Source of the DNA: Methanobrevibacter wolinii SH
Lineage (GTDB): Archaea > Methanobacteriota > Methanobacteria > Methanobacteriales > Methanobacteriaceae
NCBI RefSeq assembly: GCF_000621965.1
Contig: NZ_KK211378.1
Location: 62,001 to 126,000, forward strand
Reading direction: 5' to 3'
Length of the DNA: 64,000 nucleotides
This document shows, one piece after another, positions 1 to 10,105 of the stretch (within the stretch, counting starts at the first letter, position 1; the number at the start of each line of letters is the position of its first letter). The notes beneath the pieces are model-generated. The model ran no database searches. It saw only the letters and a program-made list of their open reading frames with translations, and was not told where the DNA came from. A program made the position numbers and the translations under genes.

Positions 1-1641
1 TTTACACATAGCTTCAATAAGTTCTCTTATTGCATCTTTTGAGATTTTATCATTTTCAAGAAGTTTAAATACTTCAATAAGTCTTTCTTGGGTCATTGAA
101 CTAATATCTGTTCCTTCTCTTCTTAAATCTCTTAAATCAGAACTTAATGTTGATGCTACAATAGTTGGATCTACTTTTGTTTCTTTTAAAATATTTTCGA
201 ATTCATCACCAAGAACACGTCTTACAATTTGGTTTGCAAGATCTTCACTTAATTTATATTCTTTGATGAATCTTTCTTTTTTAACATCTGGAAGTTCTGG
301 TAAATTGTTTTTAATAGGTTCAACAATATCATTTGTTATTTTGAAAAGTGGAATATCTGTTTCTAAATACATCCTATTTGCTGTAGCAAGAGGTCTCATA
401 TATTCAGTATTACCATCATCTAATGATTTACGAGTTTCTTCAACAACGCCAGTAAATGCAAGTTTTGCTCTTCTAATAACTTCTTGAAGTGCAGATTCTG
501 CAATATCTGGATCGTGAGCTACAATAATAACTGCATCTTCAGGTTCTGTATTTAAGTATTTTCTTACTTTATCTACTTCTTCTTGTGTAATACCATATGC
601 AGGTAATTCATCAGTATGGAATAAACCACTTACTCCACGTTTTTTAGCATAACTTGAAAGTTCTGTACCGAATCTTCTACCTTTTTGAACTTCAACACCT
701 ATTAATCCATCAAATCCTTTTAAAACAATTGCTTTAATAGATTTTGCTGATTTTAATATTTTACTTTCAGTATCTTTTAATACTTCATCAAGATTATATA
801 TTCTTTCATCAACTGAAGCATTACGTTTTTTAAGTTCATCTCTAATTTCAAGAAGTTTGATTTGTCTTTCAACTTCTCTTTCTACAATTTCAGGCATTAA
901 TTCAAGATTTTGAACACCTTTAATTTCTACTCTTGCACCTTTTGCAATAGAAACATTTAAATCTTGTCTGATTGTTCCAAGTCCTCTTTTAACATTAGTA
1001 CTTCTTAAAACTTGACCAATCATATATGCTACTTCTTCAACTTGTTTAGGATGATGCATTGAAGGATCTGTTGTTATTTCAACAAGAGGTATTCCAAGTC
1101 TATCTAATCTAAATTCAGTAAATTCATCATCAGTGTCTATTCTTCTTGCAGCATCTTCTTCAAGACCAATGGTTTCAATTTTTACTCTTCCATATGGTGT
1201 ATCAAGGTATCCATCAGTTGCAAGAAGACCAGTTCTTTGGAAACCACTTGTATTACTTCCATCAATAACTTGTTTTCTCATAGTATGGAATTCATCAACA
1301 ATATGCATATTTAAAAGTACGGAAATAGTTATTGCAAGGTTAAGAGCTTCACGATTTAATTTGTGAGGTGGTTCATCATCAGTTTCAACAAGACAAGTAT
1401 GTTTATTAAATGATTCATAGTTGAAATTTAATTTTCTCATTGATTCTTGAAGTGCTGCTCTATCTATTTGACCAAGTTCACTTTGTGTTGGTCTTAAATT
1501 TCTTTTAATTTTTAAATCTACATCATCATCAACAAGTTCAGTAGGACATGAACAGAATAATTTTGATTTAGTATTTAATTGTTGATGTATTTCAAGTCCC
1601 ATTTTAAGGCCTAATTCTTCCCAATTATATTTATCTGTCAT
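1..1641 (-). CDS. gatE: Glu-tRNA(Gln) amidotransferase subunit E (GatE), 3' end cut by the window
   Basis: GatE is the transferase and tRNA-binding subunit of archaeal GatDE, which converts Glu-tRNA(Gln) to Gln-tRNA(Gln). The minus-strand frame from the ATG at 1641 is open to the window edge, giving about 547 codons; GatE is usually about 620 residues, so roughly 70-80 C-terminal residues lie outside. Seen: an N-terminal [12 protein letters not shown] segment and [11 protein letters not shown], typical of the GatB/GatE amidotransferase fold, and a C-terminal YqeY/GatB-like helical part. The site GGTGAG sits just upstream of the start. gatD ends 9 bases upstream, so the two are co-transcribed. 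Identification is secure; the missing end is an edge effect. Confidence 0.96.
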   Translation of the reverse strand, partial: MTDKYNWEELGLKMGLEIHQQLNTKSKLFCSCPTELVDDDVDLKIKRNLRPTQSELGQIDRAALQESMRKLNFNYESFNKHTCLVETDDEPPHKLNREALNLAITISVLLNMHIVDEFHTMRKQVIDGSNTSGFQRTGLLATDGYLDTPYGRVKIETIGLEEDAARRIDTDDEFTEFRLDRLGIPLVEITTDPSMHHPKQVEEVAYMIGQVLRSTNVKRGLGTIRQDLNVSIAKGARVEIKGVQNLELMPEIVEREVERQIKLLEIRDELKKRNASVDERIYNLDEVLKDTESKILKSAKSIKAIVLKGFDGLIGVEVQKGRRFGTELSSYAKKRGVSGLFHTDELPAYGITQEEVDKVRKYLNTEPEDAVIIVAHDPDIAESALQEVIRRAKLAFTGVVEETRKSLDDGNTEYMRPLATANRMYLETDIPLFKITNDIVEPIKNNLPELPDVKKERFIKEYKLSEDLANQIVRRVLGDEFENILKETKVDPTIVASTLSSDLRDLRREGTDISSMTQERLIEVFKLLENDKISKDAIRELIEAMCK

Positions 1642-1650
1642 TGTCTCACC

Positions 1651-2958
1651 TTAATTTAAAAAGTATTTTGCAGAGGTTCTTTGATTAATTTCTCCTGCAA
1701 TATTAGTTTCCATTATTTTTCTTACTTCTTCAACATCATCAGTTTGACCTAATGCCCAACAAAGTTTTACATATCCAACTTCAGGAGTCATATCTTCTCC
1801 AGATATAAGATGAGCATCTAATAATTTACGACCAGTACTGTAAACATTCATGTTTACTCTACCATATATACACTGTGATGTCATAACACAAGGGATTTTT
1901 TCATCTGCTGCTCTTTCAAGTGATGGAACCATATATTCTGGTACATGACCTAAACCAGTTCCTTCAATTAAAAGACCTTTATAACCTTTGTCTATATAAT
2001 AATCAATAATTTCTTGAGAGATTCCTGGATAACTTTTAATGAGTGCTACTTTATCTTCAACATTATCATAAAGTTTAAGTTCACATTCCTCTCTTTTATT
2101 ATATGGTCTTGTAGTTTTTTGGATTTCTCCATCTTTTAAGTAAGCAATTGGTTCTCCATCAATACTACGGAAAGTATCTCTTCTAGAAGTATGCATTTTT
2201 CTTACTTTTACACCACTATGTAATGCACATATATCATCATTTAATGAATCATGCATACAAACAGTAACTTCTGCAATATCTGATTTAGCAGCACCTACTG
2301 AATTTATAAGGTTTAAAAATGTGTCTGTAGAAGGTCTATCTGAACTTCTTTGTGCACCAGTAACTACTATTGGAACAGGTGTTCTTAATATGAAACTAAG
2401 TGCAGCTGATGTATAATGCATTGTATCAGTACCATGAGCAATAACTACACCTTGGGAACCATTATTTATATCATCTGCAATACTTCTTGCAGCTTCTACC
2501 CAATATTTTGGTTCCATGTTCTCACTTAAAATATTGTATAATGCTTTAACATCATAGTTTGCAAGATCAATAAGTTCTGGGTTAGCTTTAAGTAAATCTC
2601 CAGCAGTAAATGCAGGGTGTACTGCTCCAGTACTATAATCAATAATAGATGAAACTGTACCTCCAGTTGATATAATTGAAATATCCATTTTATTATCATC
2701 ATGAGGTATTTCTGTTTCATCATAACCTATTTTTGGTTTATCTCCATGTTCAATAAGTTCTATTGATGCATTAGTAATTTCAATACCTATATTGTATCCA
2801 CTATTTAATTTTAAAACAATATAATTATCTTCTGCATCCTCTGATCTATCAAGTAATATTCCTTTATAAGATACATCTTCTTTTGAAACTTTTACTGTAT
2901 CACCAATGGTAATATTAGCTTCATCTAAAAATTTTTTTGAATTTTCTTTATAAGTCAT
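1651..2958 (-). CDS. gatD: Glu-tRNA(Gln) amidotransferase subunit D (GatD)
   Basis: GatD is the L-asparaginase-like glutaminase that releases ammonia from glutamine for GatE. The protein has 435 residues, the normal family length. Seen: an N-terminal SH3-like barrel (about residues 15-70), then the asparaginase fold with the first catalytic Thr in STGGTVSS (98-101) and the second Thr/Asp pair in HGTDTM (175-180), followed by [13 protein letters not shown]. The start at 2958 is the only ATG before the SH3-like domain. It lies immediately upstream of gatE on the same strand, forming a two-gene operon that supplies cytosolic Gln-tRNA(Gln). Nothing looks broken. Confidence 0.97.
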   Translation of the reverse strand: MTYKENSKKFLDEANITIGDTVKVSKEDVSYKGILLDRSEDAEDNYIVLKLNSGYNIGIEITNASIELIEHGDKPKIGYDETEIPHDDNKMDISIISTGGTVSSIIDYSTGAVHPAFTAGDLLKANPELIDLANYDVKALYNILSENMEPKYWVEAARSIADDINNGSQGVVIAHGTDTMHYTSAALSFILRTPVPIVVTGAQRSSDRPSTDTFLNLINSVGAAKSDIAEVTVCMHDSLNDDICALHSGVKVRKMHTSRRDTFRSIDGEPIAYLKDGEIQKTTRPYNKREECELKLYDNVEDKVALIKSYPGISQEIIDYYIDKGYKGLLIEGTGLGHVPEYMVPSLERAADEKIPCVMTSQCIYGRVNMNVYSTGRKLLDAHLISGEDMTPEVGYVKLCWALGQTDDVEEVRKIMETNIAGEINQRTSAKYFLN

Positions 2959-3135
2959 TAAATCACTTTTAAATAATTAGTATATTTTGGCTTGTAAAAT
3001 TTTAATCGTAAAATATTTAAGATTTTTAAAATTTCTTATTTTCTTAAATAAATCAAGTTTAGTTTTTTTGCTATTATTTAATTGAATAATTACTATTTTT
3101 GATTTATATTATTTCTTGATTTATTGTTTTTAAAT

Positions 3136-3230
3136 ATAAGTTAAATAAATCTATTTTAAAAAGTTATGTTAAGTTTTTAAGTATTATAAGTTAAATAAAT
3201 TAATTTTAGAAAGTTATTTTAACTTTCTAA
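3136..3230. repeat. Two degenerate copies of a 50-bp unit between acyl-CoA synthetase and gatD
   Basis: The unit starting ATAAGTTAAATAAAT occurs at 3136 and again at 3186 (period 50). The second copy ends in the hairpin annotated at 3206-3230. This is a local tandem duplication in the gap 2959-3231; no gene is seen there. Confidence 0.65.
3206..3230 (-). terminator. Hairpin directly behind the acyl-CoA synthetase stop codon
   Basis: Arms TTAGAAAGTT (3206-3215) and AACTTTCTAA (3221-3230) pair perfectly over 10 bp with a 5-nt loop, starting 1 base after the end of the minus-strand gene. There is no long U-run on the minus strand, so it may protect or process the 3' end rather than terminate by itself. 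Confidence 0.5.
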
Positions 3231-3231
3231 C

Positions 3232-4923
3232 TTATTTTTTAGCTTCTTGTTCTGATTTATATTTTTTAAGGTCATCTTCACGTATTTTTTTTCTTATAAT
3301 TTTACCATTAACTGTTTTTGGAAGTTCATCAACAAATTCAATCATACGCGGATATTTGTATGGTGCTGTAACTTTTTTAACATGATTTTGAATGTCTTTT
3401 ATTAATTCATCACTAGGTTCATAACCATTTGCAAGAACAATAGTAGCTTTTACAAGTTGGCCTCTAATTTCATGTGGATAACCTGTAATAGCACATTCAA
3501 CAACTGCTGGATGTGAAATTACTGCACTTTCTACTTCATATGGTCCAATACGATAACCTGAACTTTTAATAACATCATCATTTCTACCTACAAAATGATA
3601 ATAACCATCTTCATCTATCCAGGCTTTATCTCCACAATGGTAATATCCACCATATCTTTTTTCATGATTCCTTTTTGGGTTACGGTAATATTCATCAAAT
3701 AATCCAATATTTTCACGATTTAAATCAAAACATATTTCTCCTTCTTCACCAATTTCTACAGGTTTATCATTTTCATCTAGGAGAGTTATTTTAAATGCTG
3801 GATTTGGTTTACCAACTGATCCTAATTTTGGTTTTAACCATTTAAATGTACCAATACTAATAACAGTTTCTGTCTGACCAAATGCTTCTTTAATTTCTAA
3901 ACCAGTTTTTTCTTTAAATTTATTAAATACTTCTGGAGGTAATGATTCTCCTGCAGTAGAAGCATGTTTAATACATGAAAAGTCAATGTCAGATAAATCT
4001 TCTTTAATAAGGAATCTGTAAATTGTTGGTGGTGCACAGAATGTATTTACATGATGTTCTGTGATTTTTTTAATTAAATCAAGTGCATTAAATCTCACAT
4101 AATCATAAATAAATACTGCAGCTCCACAAATCCATTGGCCATAAAGGTTTCCCCATACTGCTTTAATCCATCCTGTATCTGCAGTTGTATGATGTATTCC
4201 ATCTTCAACAACTTCATGCCAATATTTAGCAGTTACAATATCTCCAATTGGATAAGCACAGTTATGTTTAATCATTTTAGGTTCTCCACTAGTACCTGAT
4301 GAGAAGTACATTACTAATGGATCATGTATAGTTGTTGCTTCATTTCCTTTTGGTCTTTTAAAAGTATCATATTGATTAGCCATTTCTTTATGGAGATTAT
4401 ACCAACCTTCACAATCTTCATCTCTTACAAGAATTTTAATAATATCCATATTCAATTCTTTCTCAGCAGTCATATAATCTTCAATAAGGTTATCTTCATC
4501 AATAGTTATGATTGCTTTAATATCTGCACTATTTAATCTATATTTTATATCATGAAGTCTTAGCATATGTGTTGCAGAAATTGCGATAGCACCTATTTTA
4601 TGAAGTGCTACCATAGTATACCACCATTCATACCTATTTTTTAAAGTAAGTAAAACAGCATCTCCTTTTTTAATTCCTATACTTTTTAAAAAATTAGCAA
4701 CTTTATTTGACTCTTTTTTTATATCTTTAAATGTGAATACTTTTTCCTCGTTATCATCACACCATATTAGTGCTTTTTTATTTGGACTTATCTCTGCATA
4801 TTTATCTACAATATCAAAACCAAAATTAAAGTTTTCTGGTATTTCAAATTTAAAATTTTCTGCAAAGTCATCATAGGAATCATATTCTACTCTATTTACA
4901 TATTTGCCTATAAGTGATGTCAT
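3232..4923 (-). CDS. AMP-forming acyl-CoA synthetase (acetyl/medium-chain type)
   Basis: This ANL-superfamily ligase activates a carboxylic acid to acyl-AMP and then acyl-CoA in the cytosol. It has 563 residues. Seen: the P-loop-like YFSSGTSGEPK (206-216), GESLPPEVF, the adenine-binding AFGQTE motif, YHCGDKAWIDEDGYYHFVGR with the hinge region, and a C-terminal NGKIIRKKIRE that carries the acetylation-site-type lysine. The overall match is to the medium-chain/acetate-like synthetases common in gut Methanobacteriaceae, which assimilate acetate or branched acids; the true substrate cannot be read from sequence. The site GGGATATA precedes the ATG. An XRE-cupin regulator lies upstream on the same strand and a large palindrome lies in this gene's promoter. 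Confidence 0.9.
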   Translation of the reverse strand: MTSLIGKYVNRVEYDSYDDFAENFKFEIPENFNFGFDIVDKYAEISPNKKALIWCDDNEEKVFTFKDIKKESNKVANFLKSIGIKKGDAVLLTLKNRYEWWYTMVALHKIGAIAISATHMLRLHDIKYRLNSADIKAIITIDEDNLIEDYMTAEKELNMDIIKILVRDEDCEGWYNLHKEMANQYDTFKRPKGNEATTIHDPLVMYFSSGTSGEPKMIKHNCAYPIGDIVTAKYWHEVVEDGIHHTTADTGWIKAVWGNLYGQWICGAAVFIYDYVRFNALDLIKKITEHHVNTFCAPPTIYRFLIKEDLSDIDFSCIKHASTAGESLPPEVFNKFKEKTGLEIKEAFGQTETVISIGTFKWLKPKLGSVGKPNPAFKITLLDENDKPVEIGEEGEICFDLNRENIGLFDEYYRNPKRNHEKRYGGYYHCGDKAWIDEDGYYHFVGRNDDVIKSSGYRIGPYEVESAVISHPAVVECAITGYPHEIRGQLVKATIVLANGYEPSDELIKDIQNHVKKVTAPYKYPRMIEFVDELPKTVNGKIIRKKIREDDLKKYKSEQEAKK

Positions 4924-4961
4924 TATATCCCATAATATTTTTATATTTAATAATTGTTTAT

Positions 4962-4986
4962 AACAGTTAATTTGGATTTAACTGTT
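4962..4986. promoter_or_regulatory. Palindromic operator candidate upstream of the acyl-CoA synthetase
   Basis: Perfect 9-bp arms AACAGTTAA (4962-4970) and TTAACTGTT (4978-4986) flank a 7-bp centre. On the minus strand it sits just upstream of an AT-rich TATA-like stretch (about 4939-4949), 39-63 bp before the start codon. Further half-site-like copies occur nearby (AACAGTT at 5021-5027, CAGTT at 5036-5040). The neighbouring XRE-cupin regulator is the obvious candidate ligand (inference). Confidence 0.6.
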
Positions 4987-5164
4987 TTTTATAGTAGTTT
5001 TAATTACCTGTTTTTTATATAACAGTTTTAATTAGCAGTTTTATTCTTAGCTATTTATTAGTTTATTAAATTAGTATTAAATTAATAATTAAATAATCAG
5101 TACTAAATTAATATTTTATAAAATTTTATTTATTATTTCAAAATCATTATTTTAAAATTTAGAT

Positions 5165-5716
5165 TTACATAAGTACAGCTAAAAATTTAGCTTCTTCATT
5201 GTTTAATGCAATCATTGCATGTTCTCTAGTTGAATCAAAGAAAACACAATCTCCTTTGTATAAGGTTATTTCATTATTATTAATGTAAAGTTTTAATGAA
5301 CCTTCAAGGACATAATTGAATTCTTGTCCAGGATGTGAGTTAAAACTAGGTTTTGCATCTTCTTTTGGATCAACAGTTACTATAAACATTTCAGCTTTTT
5401 TATTTATAAATTTCTTACATAAATTTTCATATTTATATTCTTTTCTTCTATTAACTGAAACACCTTCACCAGCGCGAGTAACTTCAAAGATAGCCATTCT
5501 ACTTTCTTCTCCAGTTAAAAGTAATCCCATATCAACATTAAAAATATTTGCAATTTCATATACTAAACTTGCAGGAATATCATTTTTTCCATCTTCATAT
5601 TCAATATATTTCTCTTCATCAATGTCTAATTTCTCAGACATTTCTTTAGTTGAAATTTCGTAAAGTTCTCTAAGTTCTTTAATTCTATTTCCAATATCGA
5701 TATTGTATTCATTCAT
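5165..5716 (-). CDS. XRE-family regulator with C-terminal cupin sensor domain
   Basis: This is a DNA-binding protein of 183 residues. Residues about 8-65 form a helix-turn-helix of the XRE type ([23 protein letters not shown]). Residues about 105-183 form a small cupin barrel ([18 protein letters not shown], ending in [15 protein letters not shown]). The architecture is known from regulators that sense small metabolites or acyl compounds. SD GGTGTAAATC precedes the ATG. It lies 241 bp upstream of the acyl-CoA synthetase on the same strand, and the palindrome in between suggests it controls that gene and perhaps itself (inference). A function outside acyl-CoA metabolism cannot be excluded. Confidence 0.88.
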   Translation of the reverse strand: MNEYNIDIGNRIKELRELYEISTKEMSEKLDIDEEKYIEYEDGKNDIPASLVYEIANIFNVDMGLLLTGEESRMAIFEVTRAGEGVSVNRRKEYKYENLCKKFINKKAEMFIVTVDPKEDAKPSFNSHPGQEFNYVLEGSLKLYINNNEITLYKGDCVFFDSTREHAMIALNNEEAKFLAVLM

Positions 5717-6270
5717 GATTTACACCATATAAATATTTTAAAATTAATTTTTATATAAAAATAAGATTTATAAAAATATTAAATTATGTGAATATTATAT
5801 TTAGAATCTGAATTTAATCTAATTCTAATAAAATTGACATAATAATATTATATATATTATAATTATATTTAATATAATTTATTTAAGAACTTTAAAAAAG
5901 ATTTTTTAAAAAAATTTTAATATTAATTAAATATTTAAAAAAATGGTTTATTTTAAATTTCAATTTTTTTAATATTATTTATTTTAAAATTAGAATAATT
6001 TTTATTTTATATTTTGAATTTTAATACTTTATATTTATTATAAACGATTTTTATTAAATTTAAAAAGAATTAGTATCTTTATTTAAGTTTTATATTTTAA
6101 TATTAAACTTATAGCTTTAATAGTTAGTAGATATATCTTAAAGTTTTAAATTTTAATATTAAATTTATAATTTTAATACTTGGGAAAAACTTTATATATT
6201 TATAAGTTATTATTTTATATACAAAACTTATGTATTCATATTTTAATATATAATATAAAAAGGTGATTAT
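5717..6270. other. AT-rich intergenic region between divergent genes
   Basis: No coding potential is seen. It is almost pure A/T and separates the minus-strand regulator from the plus-strand gene at 6271. A TATA-like ACTTTATATATTTATAAG near 6188-6205 is a fair promoter for the downstream gene. Short ORFs here are low-complexity Ile/Lys/Tyr strings and were rejected. Confidence 0.6.
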
Positions 6271-6672
6271 ATGCCATCTAGTGATATTAGTAATGTGGTT
6301 CTTTTCAAAAGACAAAATGATGATTATTATGAATTTGATGATAAATATGTTGGTCTTAAAATGTTAGATAATAATATATTTGTCTTTACTATTGAAGCAC
6401 CTCAAGAAGAAGTTGGTAAAAGTATGATGTTTTTTGAAAACATTGCAATGTTTGAACCAATTTTAGTTGATATTGGAGGAACTGGTAATATTCCATGTTA
6501 CTTTAAAGGTGTATCTCCTGTAGTTGGTAAAGGACCAATGATGAATGGAACACATAAAAATGCATTTTACACTGTAACTTTACAAGAACTTGTTAATGCT
6601 CCTCCAGATGTTGAAGAAGAACATGAATGTATTGGTTGTGGTTTCCACAATTTTACAGGTGAGGAATTATAA
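6271..6672 (+). CDS. Conserved-looking hypothetical protein, acidic, with a C-terminal CxxC
   Basis: I do not recognise this 133-residue protein. It has no signal peptide or membrane segment and is acidic. A glycine-rich middle (DIGGTGNIPCYFKG) is followed near the C-terminus by HECIGCGFH, with a CxxC and flanking histidines that could bind a metal. The start is well supported: SD GGTGAT three bases before the ATG and a TATA-like box about 70 bp upstream. Codon use matches neighbouring housekeeping genes. It is a single-gene unit between divergent and co-directional gaps, so context gives no function. Confidence 0.85.
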   Translation: MPSSDISNVVLFKRQNDDYYEFDDKYVGLKMLDNNIFVFTIEAPQEEVGKSMMFFENIAMFEPILVDIGGTGNIPCYFKGVSPVVGKGPMMNGTHKNAFYTVTLQELVNAPPDVEEEHECIGCGFHNFTGEEL

Positions 6673-7010
6673 TTTTATATTCTTTTTTTATATTTTTTTA
6701 TTTCTTAAAATCTTATTTTTTTTAAAATTATTGATTATGTGGATTTTAATTTTATAACTATTTTTAATCTTTTTTAAATCATTTTAATTTTCAGAGCAAT
6801 TTTTTAAATTTAATTTTCAAGTATTAATATTTCTAAATTATTATAGAAAATAGATTCAACAGGCTTTATTTTTAAATAAAATCTAAATTTTATTAAAATA
6901 TTCTATTATTACAACAAACTTTATATTTATTTAATTATAAATTATAATTATTATAATAATTATTAAATTTTTATTTTTTTTTAAATTTAATAAAAAATAA
7001 GTAAGGGAAT
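6673..7010. other. Intergenic region with promoter of the epimerase gene
   Basis: 338 bp of A/T-rich DNA without a gene. A TATA-like AAACTTTATATTTATTTA occurs near 6916-6932 and probably serves the epimerase gene at 7011. Nothing else stands out. Confidence 0.5.
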
Positions 7011-7946
7011 ATGATGGAAGGAAAAAATATTGTTGTTACTGGTGGTTTAGGTTTTATTGGTTCACATATTGTTGATGAATTAATGATTTCTAATAAGGTT
7101 ACAATTATTGATAATTTATCTTCTGGTAAAATCGAAAATTTAAAAAATCCAGATAATAAAAATATTACACTAATTCAAGGAGATTTAAATAATTTAGATT
7201 TAGATGAAATCTTAAAAGATAAAGATTATGTATTTCATTTAGCTGCTCTTGCTAGTGTACCTGAAAGTGTTGAAAAACCAGTACTTAGTAACTCTAACAA
7301 TCTTGATGCTACTTTGAAATTGCTAACTGCATGTAAAAATAATGATATTAAAAAAGTAGTATTCTCTTCATCTGCAGCTATTTATGGTGAAAATCCAAAT
7401 ATTCCTCTTAAAGAAACTGCGCCTTATATGCCTGCTTCTCCATATGCTGTACAAAAAGCAAGTTCTGAATTATATCTTAAGGCATTTCATGAAAGTTATG
7501 GTTTAAATTCTGTTTCTCTTAGGTATTTTAATGTTTTTGGGCCAAAACAAAATTTAAATTCTTCATATGCTGCAGTTATTCCTAATTTTATTAGTGCATT
7601 ATTAACTGGTAATCAACCTATAATTTATGGAGATGGAGAGCAAACTCGTGATTTTATTTATGTTAAAGATATTGTGAGAGCAAATATTTTATCATGTGAA
7701 TCTGATTATAATGGTGTTGTAAATATTGCTAGTGGTAAAGGTTTATCTGTTAATGAATTATATTCAATTATAAAAGAAGTTTTAGGTAGTGATATAGAAC
7801 CTAAATATGAAGAAGAACGTTTAGGTGATATTAAACATTCTATTGCAGATATTTCTAATCAAAGTAATATTAATTTTAAAATTGATTCAAGTAAATTTAA
7901 AGATCAACTAAAAGAAACTATAAATTGGTTTAAAGATAATTTATGA
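7011..7946 (+). CDS. NAD-dependent sugar-nucleotide epimerase/dehydratase
   Basis: This is an extended short-chain dehydrogenase of the UDP-glucose 4-epimerase type, 311 residues. Seen: the NAD-binding GGLGFIGSH near the N-terminus, FHLAALASVPESV, the catalytic Ser region FSSSAAIYG, Tyr-Lys pair YAVQK, and YFNVFGP followed by GDGEQTRDFIYV, a signature of galE-like enzymes. It probably interconverts UDP-hexoses for surface polysaccharide or glycoprotein synthesis (family knowledge). Two adjacent ATGs (7011 and 7014) are possible starts after SD AAGGGA. No partner genes are adjacent. Exact substrate is unknown. Confidence 0.93.
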   Translation: MMEGKNIVVTGGLGFIGSHIVDELMISNKVTIIDNLSSGKIENLKNPDNKNITLIQGDLNNLDLDEILKDKDYVFHLAALASVPESVEKPVLSNSNNLDATLKLLTACKNNDIKKVVFSSSAAIYGENPNIPLKETAPYMPASPYAVQKASSELYLKAFHESYGLNSVSLRYFNVFGPKQNLNSSYAAVIPNFISALLTGNQPIIYGDGEQTRDFIYVKDIVRANILSCESDYNGVVNIASGKGLSVNELYSIIKEVLGSDIEPKYEEERLGDIKHSIADISNQSNINFKIDSSKFKDQLKETINWFKDNL

Positions 7947-7957
7947 TTATATTTTTA

Positions 7958-8073
7958 ATTTTTAATTAAGTCTTTGAGATTCTTTATTTTAACATTTTTT
8001 AATCTTATTATTGTGATTTTTAATTAGGTCTTTAAGATTCTTTATTTTAACATTTTTTAATTTTATTGTTGTA
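7958..8073. repeat. Two tandem copies of a 58-bp unit downstream of the epimerase gene
   Basis: The unit beginning ATTTTTAATTARGTCTTT runs 7958-8015 and is repeated at 8016-8073 with about five substitutions. It starts 9 bases after the stop codon. The rest of the gap to 8506 is T-rich and has no gene; the ehaA promoter is at its end. Confidence 0.75.
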
Positions 8074-8474
8074 AATTCATAATTTTCTTAACATTTTACT
8101 TTAATTAAAATTTTTGTATTTTTTCTTAAAATTTGTTTTATATTATTAAAACTATTTTATTTTCAATATATTTTTTAAATATTTTATTTTTTTTAATTAT
8201 TAAGCTTATTTTTTAATAATTAAAGCTTTTAATTGAATTTTTTTCTATATATTTTTTTGTTTAATTATTACTTTATCTAATTTATAAATGCTTTTTTTAT
8301 TATTTTATTATTTATTTAATTTATTTTATTTTTTTATTTTATTTTATATTTTTATTTAAAATTCTTATTTTACAATGTTATATTTGTTTAATTTATATAG
8401 TTCCATATTATAATACTTCATTCATTGTCTTTCAATTTATTAACAATTTAAACTATTAAAATTAAGACAAAAAA

Positions 8475-8506
8475 CATATATATGAATCATTTAAATATTA
8501 TTAATT
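8475..8506 (+). promoter_or_regulatory. TATA box of the eha operon, predicted leaderless
   Basis: CATATATATG (8475-8484) is the only strong TATA-like box before ehaA. Its centre is about 27 bp before the ehaA ATG, the archaeal TATA-to-start-site distance. No Shine-Dalgarno sequence lies before the ATG. The first message of the operon is therefore probably leaderless (inference). Confidence 0.55.
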
Positions 8507-8824
8507 ATGATTTTTCTAATTAGTGAAACAACATTATTGTTAAATTATTTAATTACAATTATTGTTTCTATTATAATGGCTTTAATTTTAAGATTGCCAT
8601 TTTTACCTGAAAAGCCTAGAAGGTTTTCATGGACTAACAGTGCTATATTTCCAACACCTATTATAGCTATGGGAGTTTTAGCTTTCTGTTTTTCAATCAA
8701 TTTTTATTGGTTATATGAAGGGAAAGTACTTGCTCTTATTGTAGGTATTTTATCTGCAATATTTGTAAAATACTTGTTTAAGTATGTATTTCCAAATGCA
8801 CCAAATACAGAAGGTGAGGAATAA
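8507..8824 (+). CDS. ehaA: Energy-converting hydrogenase A subunit A
   Basis: EhaA is a small integral membrane subunit of the Eha [NiFe]-hydrogenase complex, which couples ion flow across the membrane to ferredoxin reduction by H2. The protein has 105 residues with about three hydrophobic helices and an RLPFLPEKPRRF loop. The identification rests on size, membrane character and first position in a perfectly ordered ehaA-ehaQ cluster. There is no SD and the TATA box is only about 27 bp upstream. An alternative GTG at 8522 exists, but the ATG is preferred because of that spacing. Confidence 0.88.
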   Translation: MIFLISETTLLLNYLITIIVSIIMALILRLPFLPEKPRRFSWTNSAIFPTPIIAMGVLAFCFSINFYWLYEGKVLALIVGILSAIFVKYLFKYVFPNAPNTEGEE

Positions 8825-8873
8825 TGATAGCTTGTAATTTACTTAATTTATTAATAAGGATAGGTGATTATTA

Positions 8874-9377
8874 ATGAATGAAATTTTGGGTATTATTCTT
8901 GCTGCTATTATTTCATGGCTTAATTTTGTTATTATTGATACTTATCTTGGCTTACCTGAAGAACCAGGTGTTAAAGGAGCAGATAATGTTGCTCGTTCTA
9001 TAAAAGAAAGAGGAGGAGATTTATCTGGTGGATTTTTCCAAGGTAATATTTTATGCTCTCCTGATGCATCTGCAGGTACTTTACTTGCTAGTATTGGTGT
9101 AATGGTTTTAGGATTAAATGGTGGAATACTTGCTGCATTTTTAGTTTATATTGGAAATAGATTATGTGCAGATCCAGGTTATGCTGGTACAACAGGTTCT
9201 TTAACAATGACTGTAATTGTATGTCTTTTATCTAAATATGCAGGTTTTAAACCTATTATGTTTGTAGTAGGTATGGTGATTGCTATATTCACTATTCAAG
9301 GTTTACATCATCCAGCTAGTACAAAACTTTTAGGAAAAATTGCAAAAAAATTTAATAGATATACTGAATTAGAATAA
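8874..9377 (+). CDS. ehaB: Energy-converting hydrogenase A subunit B
   Basis: Membrane subunit of Eha, 167 residues. An N-terminal helix (about 4-25) is followed by a hydrophilic loop ([30 protein letters not shown] written in the reading frame as two adjoining stretches), then three to four further helices. The glycine-rich [19 protein letters not shown] stretch is typical of the family as I know it. SD GGTGATTATTA precedes the ATG. It follows ehaA by 49 bp. Assigned mainly by position and topology. Confidence 0.87.
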   Translation: MNEILGIILAAIISWLNFVIIDTYLGLPEEPGVKGADNVARSIKERGGDLSGGFFQGNILCSPDASAGTLLASIGVMVLGLNGGILAAFLVYIGNRLCADPGYAGTTGSLTMTVIVCLLSKYAGFKPIMFVVGMVIAIFTIQGLHHPASTKLLGKIAKKFNRYTELE

Positions 9378-9569
9378 TTAATAAATATTATTCTTTGGAG
9401 AATAATTTAGTTTGAATGTTATGTATTAGGTTATTCTTTTGTTTTGAGGGAATAATTTTAGTTTGTATGTTTAATGATTTTAAATGTATTATTTGTTTAA
9501 TAAACATTTTTATTGAGTTTTAGATGTTTTTAAATGAATGGTATTATGAATAAAAAATGGGACGATAAA

Positions 9570-9824
9570 ATGTATATAGAGATTTTAGGGATTATTACTA
9601 TTTTGATGGCATTACGTGCACTTATAACTCAAAATAGAGCTGAAAAATTATTATATATTAATGTTATTGGATTTTCAGTTCCAGCAATAATTGCCTTATA
9701 TATTAATACACCTTTTGCTCTTATTGTAGCAGCTGCTTTCTTTGTAACTTCTACTGTAAGTGCTAATGCAATTGCATATACATTGAATAAATTAGATAAT
9801 GAAATTGTCTTAGATGGAGAATAA
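9570..9824 (+). CDS. ehaC: Energy-converting hydrogenase A subunit C
   Basis: Small membrane subunit (84 residues from this start) with two to three helices and the [18 protein letters not shown] segment that I associate with EhaC. Upstream in-frame ATGs at 9534 and 9546 exist. I chose 9570 because the protein then begins directly in the first helix and a GGGACGATAAA sequence precedes it. It ends two bases before ehaD. The 156-192 bp gap before it holds a degenerate duplication around the words GAATAATTTAGTTTG and GAATAATTTTAGTTTG (9400-9465) and no gene. Confidence 0.8.
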   Translation: MYIEILGIITILMALRALITQNRAEKLLYINVIGFSVPAIIALYINTPFALIVAAAFFVTSTVSANAIAYTLNKLDNEIVLDGE

Positions 9825-9826
9825 AG

Positions 9827-10105
9827 ATGGATTTTCTAGGATTTTTTAATATTACAACAGTATCAATAGCATTAATGATAATTGGTTCAATTGGTATAAT
9901 ACTTGTTAAAAAACCATTGGATAAAGTTATTCTTTTTGATATTGCTGATGCAGGTTTTGTACTTGCTGTAGTTGCATTTAAATATTTAGATGTAGCATTT
10001 GCAATTGCAATTTTAGGTCCAATATCTACTATTGTATTTTTAATGTCTATTTTAAAAATTAATGAAATTAGAACTAAAAATAGTGAAGGTGGTCCTAATG
10101 TTTAA
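9827..10105 (+). CDS. ehaD: Energy-converting hydrogenase A subunit D
   Basis: Membrane subunit of 92 residues with three predicted helices. It resembles the small MnhC/NuoK-type subunits of ion-translocating modules ([38 protein letters not shown], read as three adjoining parts: loop, helix, helix). Its start follows the ehaC stop by two bases and its last codons overlap the ehaE start, indicating translational coupling. It probably forms part of the ion channel (family knowledge). Confidence 0.85.
   Translation: MDFLGFFNITTVSIALMIIGSIGIILVKKPLDKVILFDIADAGFVLAVVAFKYLDVAFAIAILGPISTIVFLMSILKINEIRTKNSEGGPNV

Noticed and set aside
5316-5663. Plus-strand open frame of 115 residues
   Set aside because: Antisense shadow of the XRE-cupin regulator, which has clear domains on the minus strand.
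6124-6315. Minus-strand open frame of 63 residues
   Set aside because: Runs through the promoter and start of the gene at 6271; composition is A/T noise.
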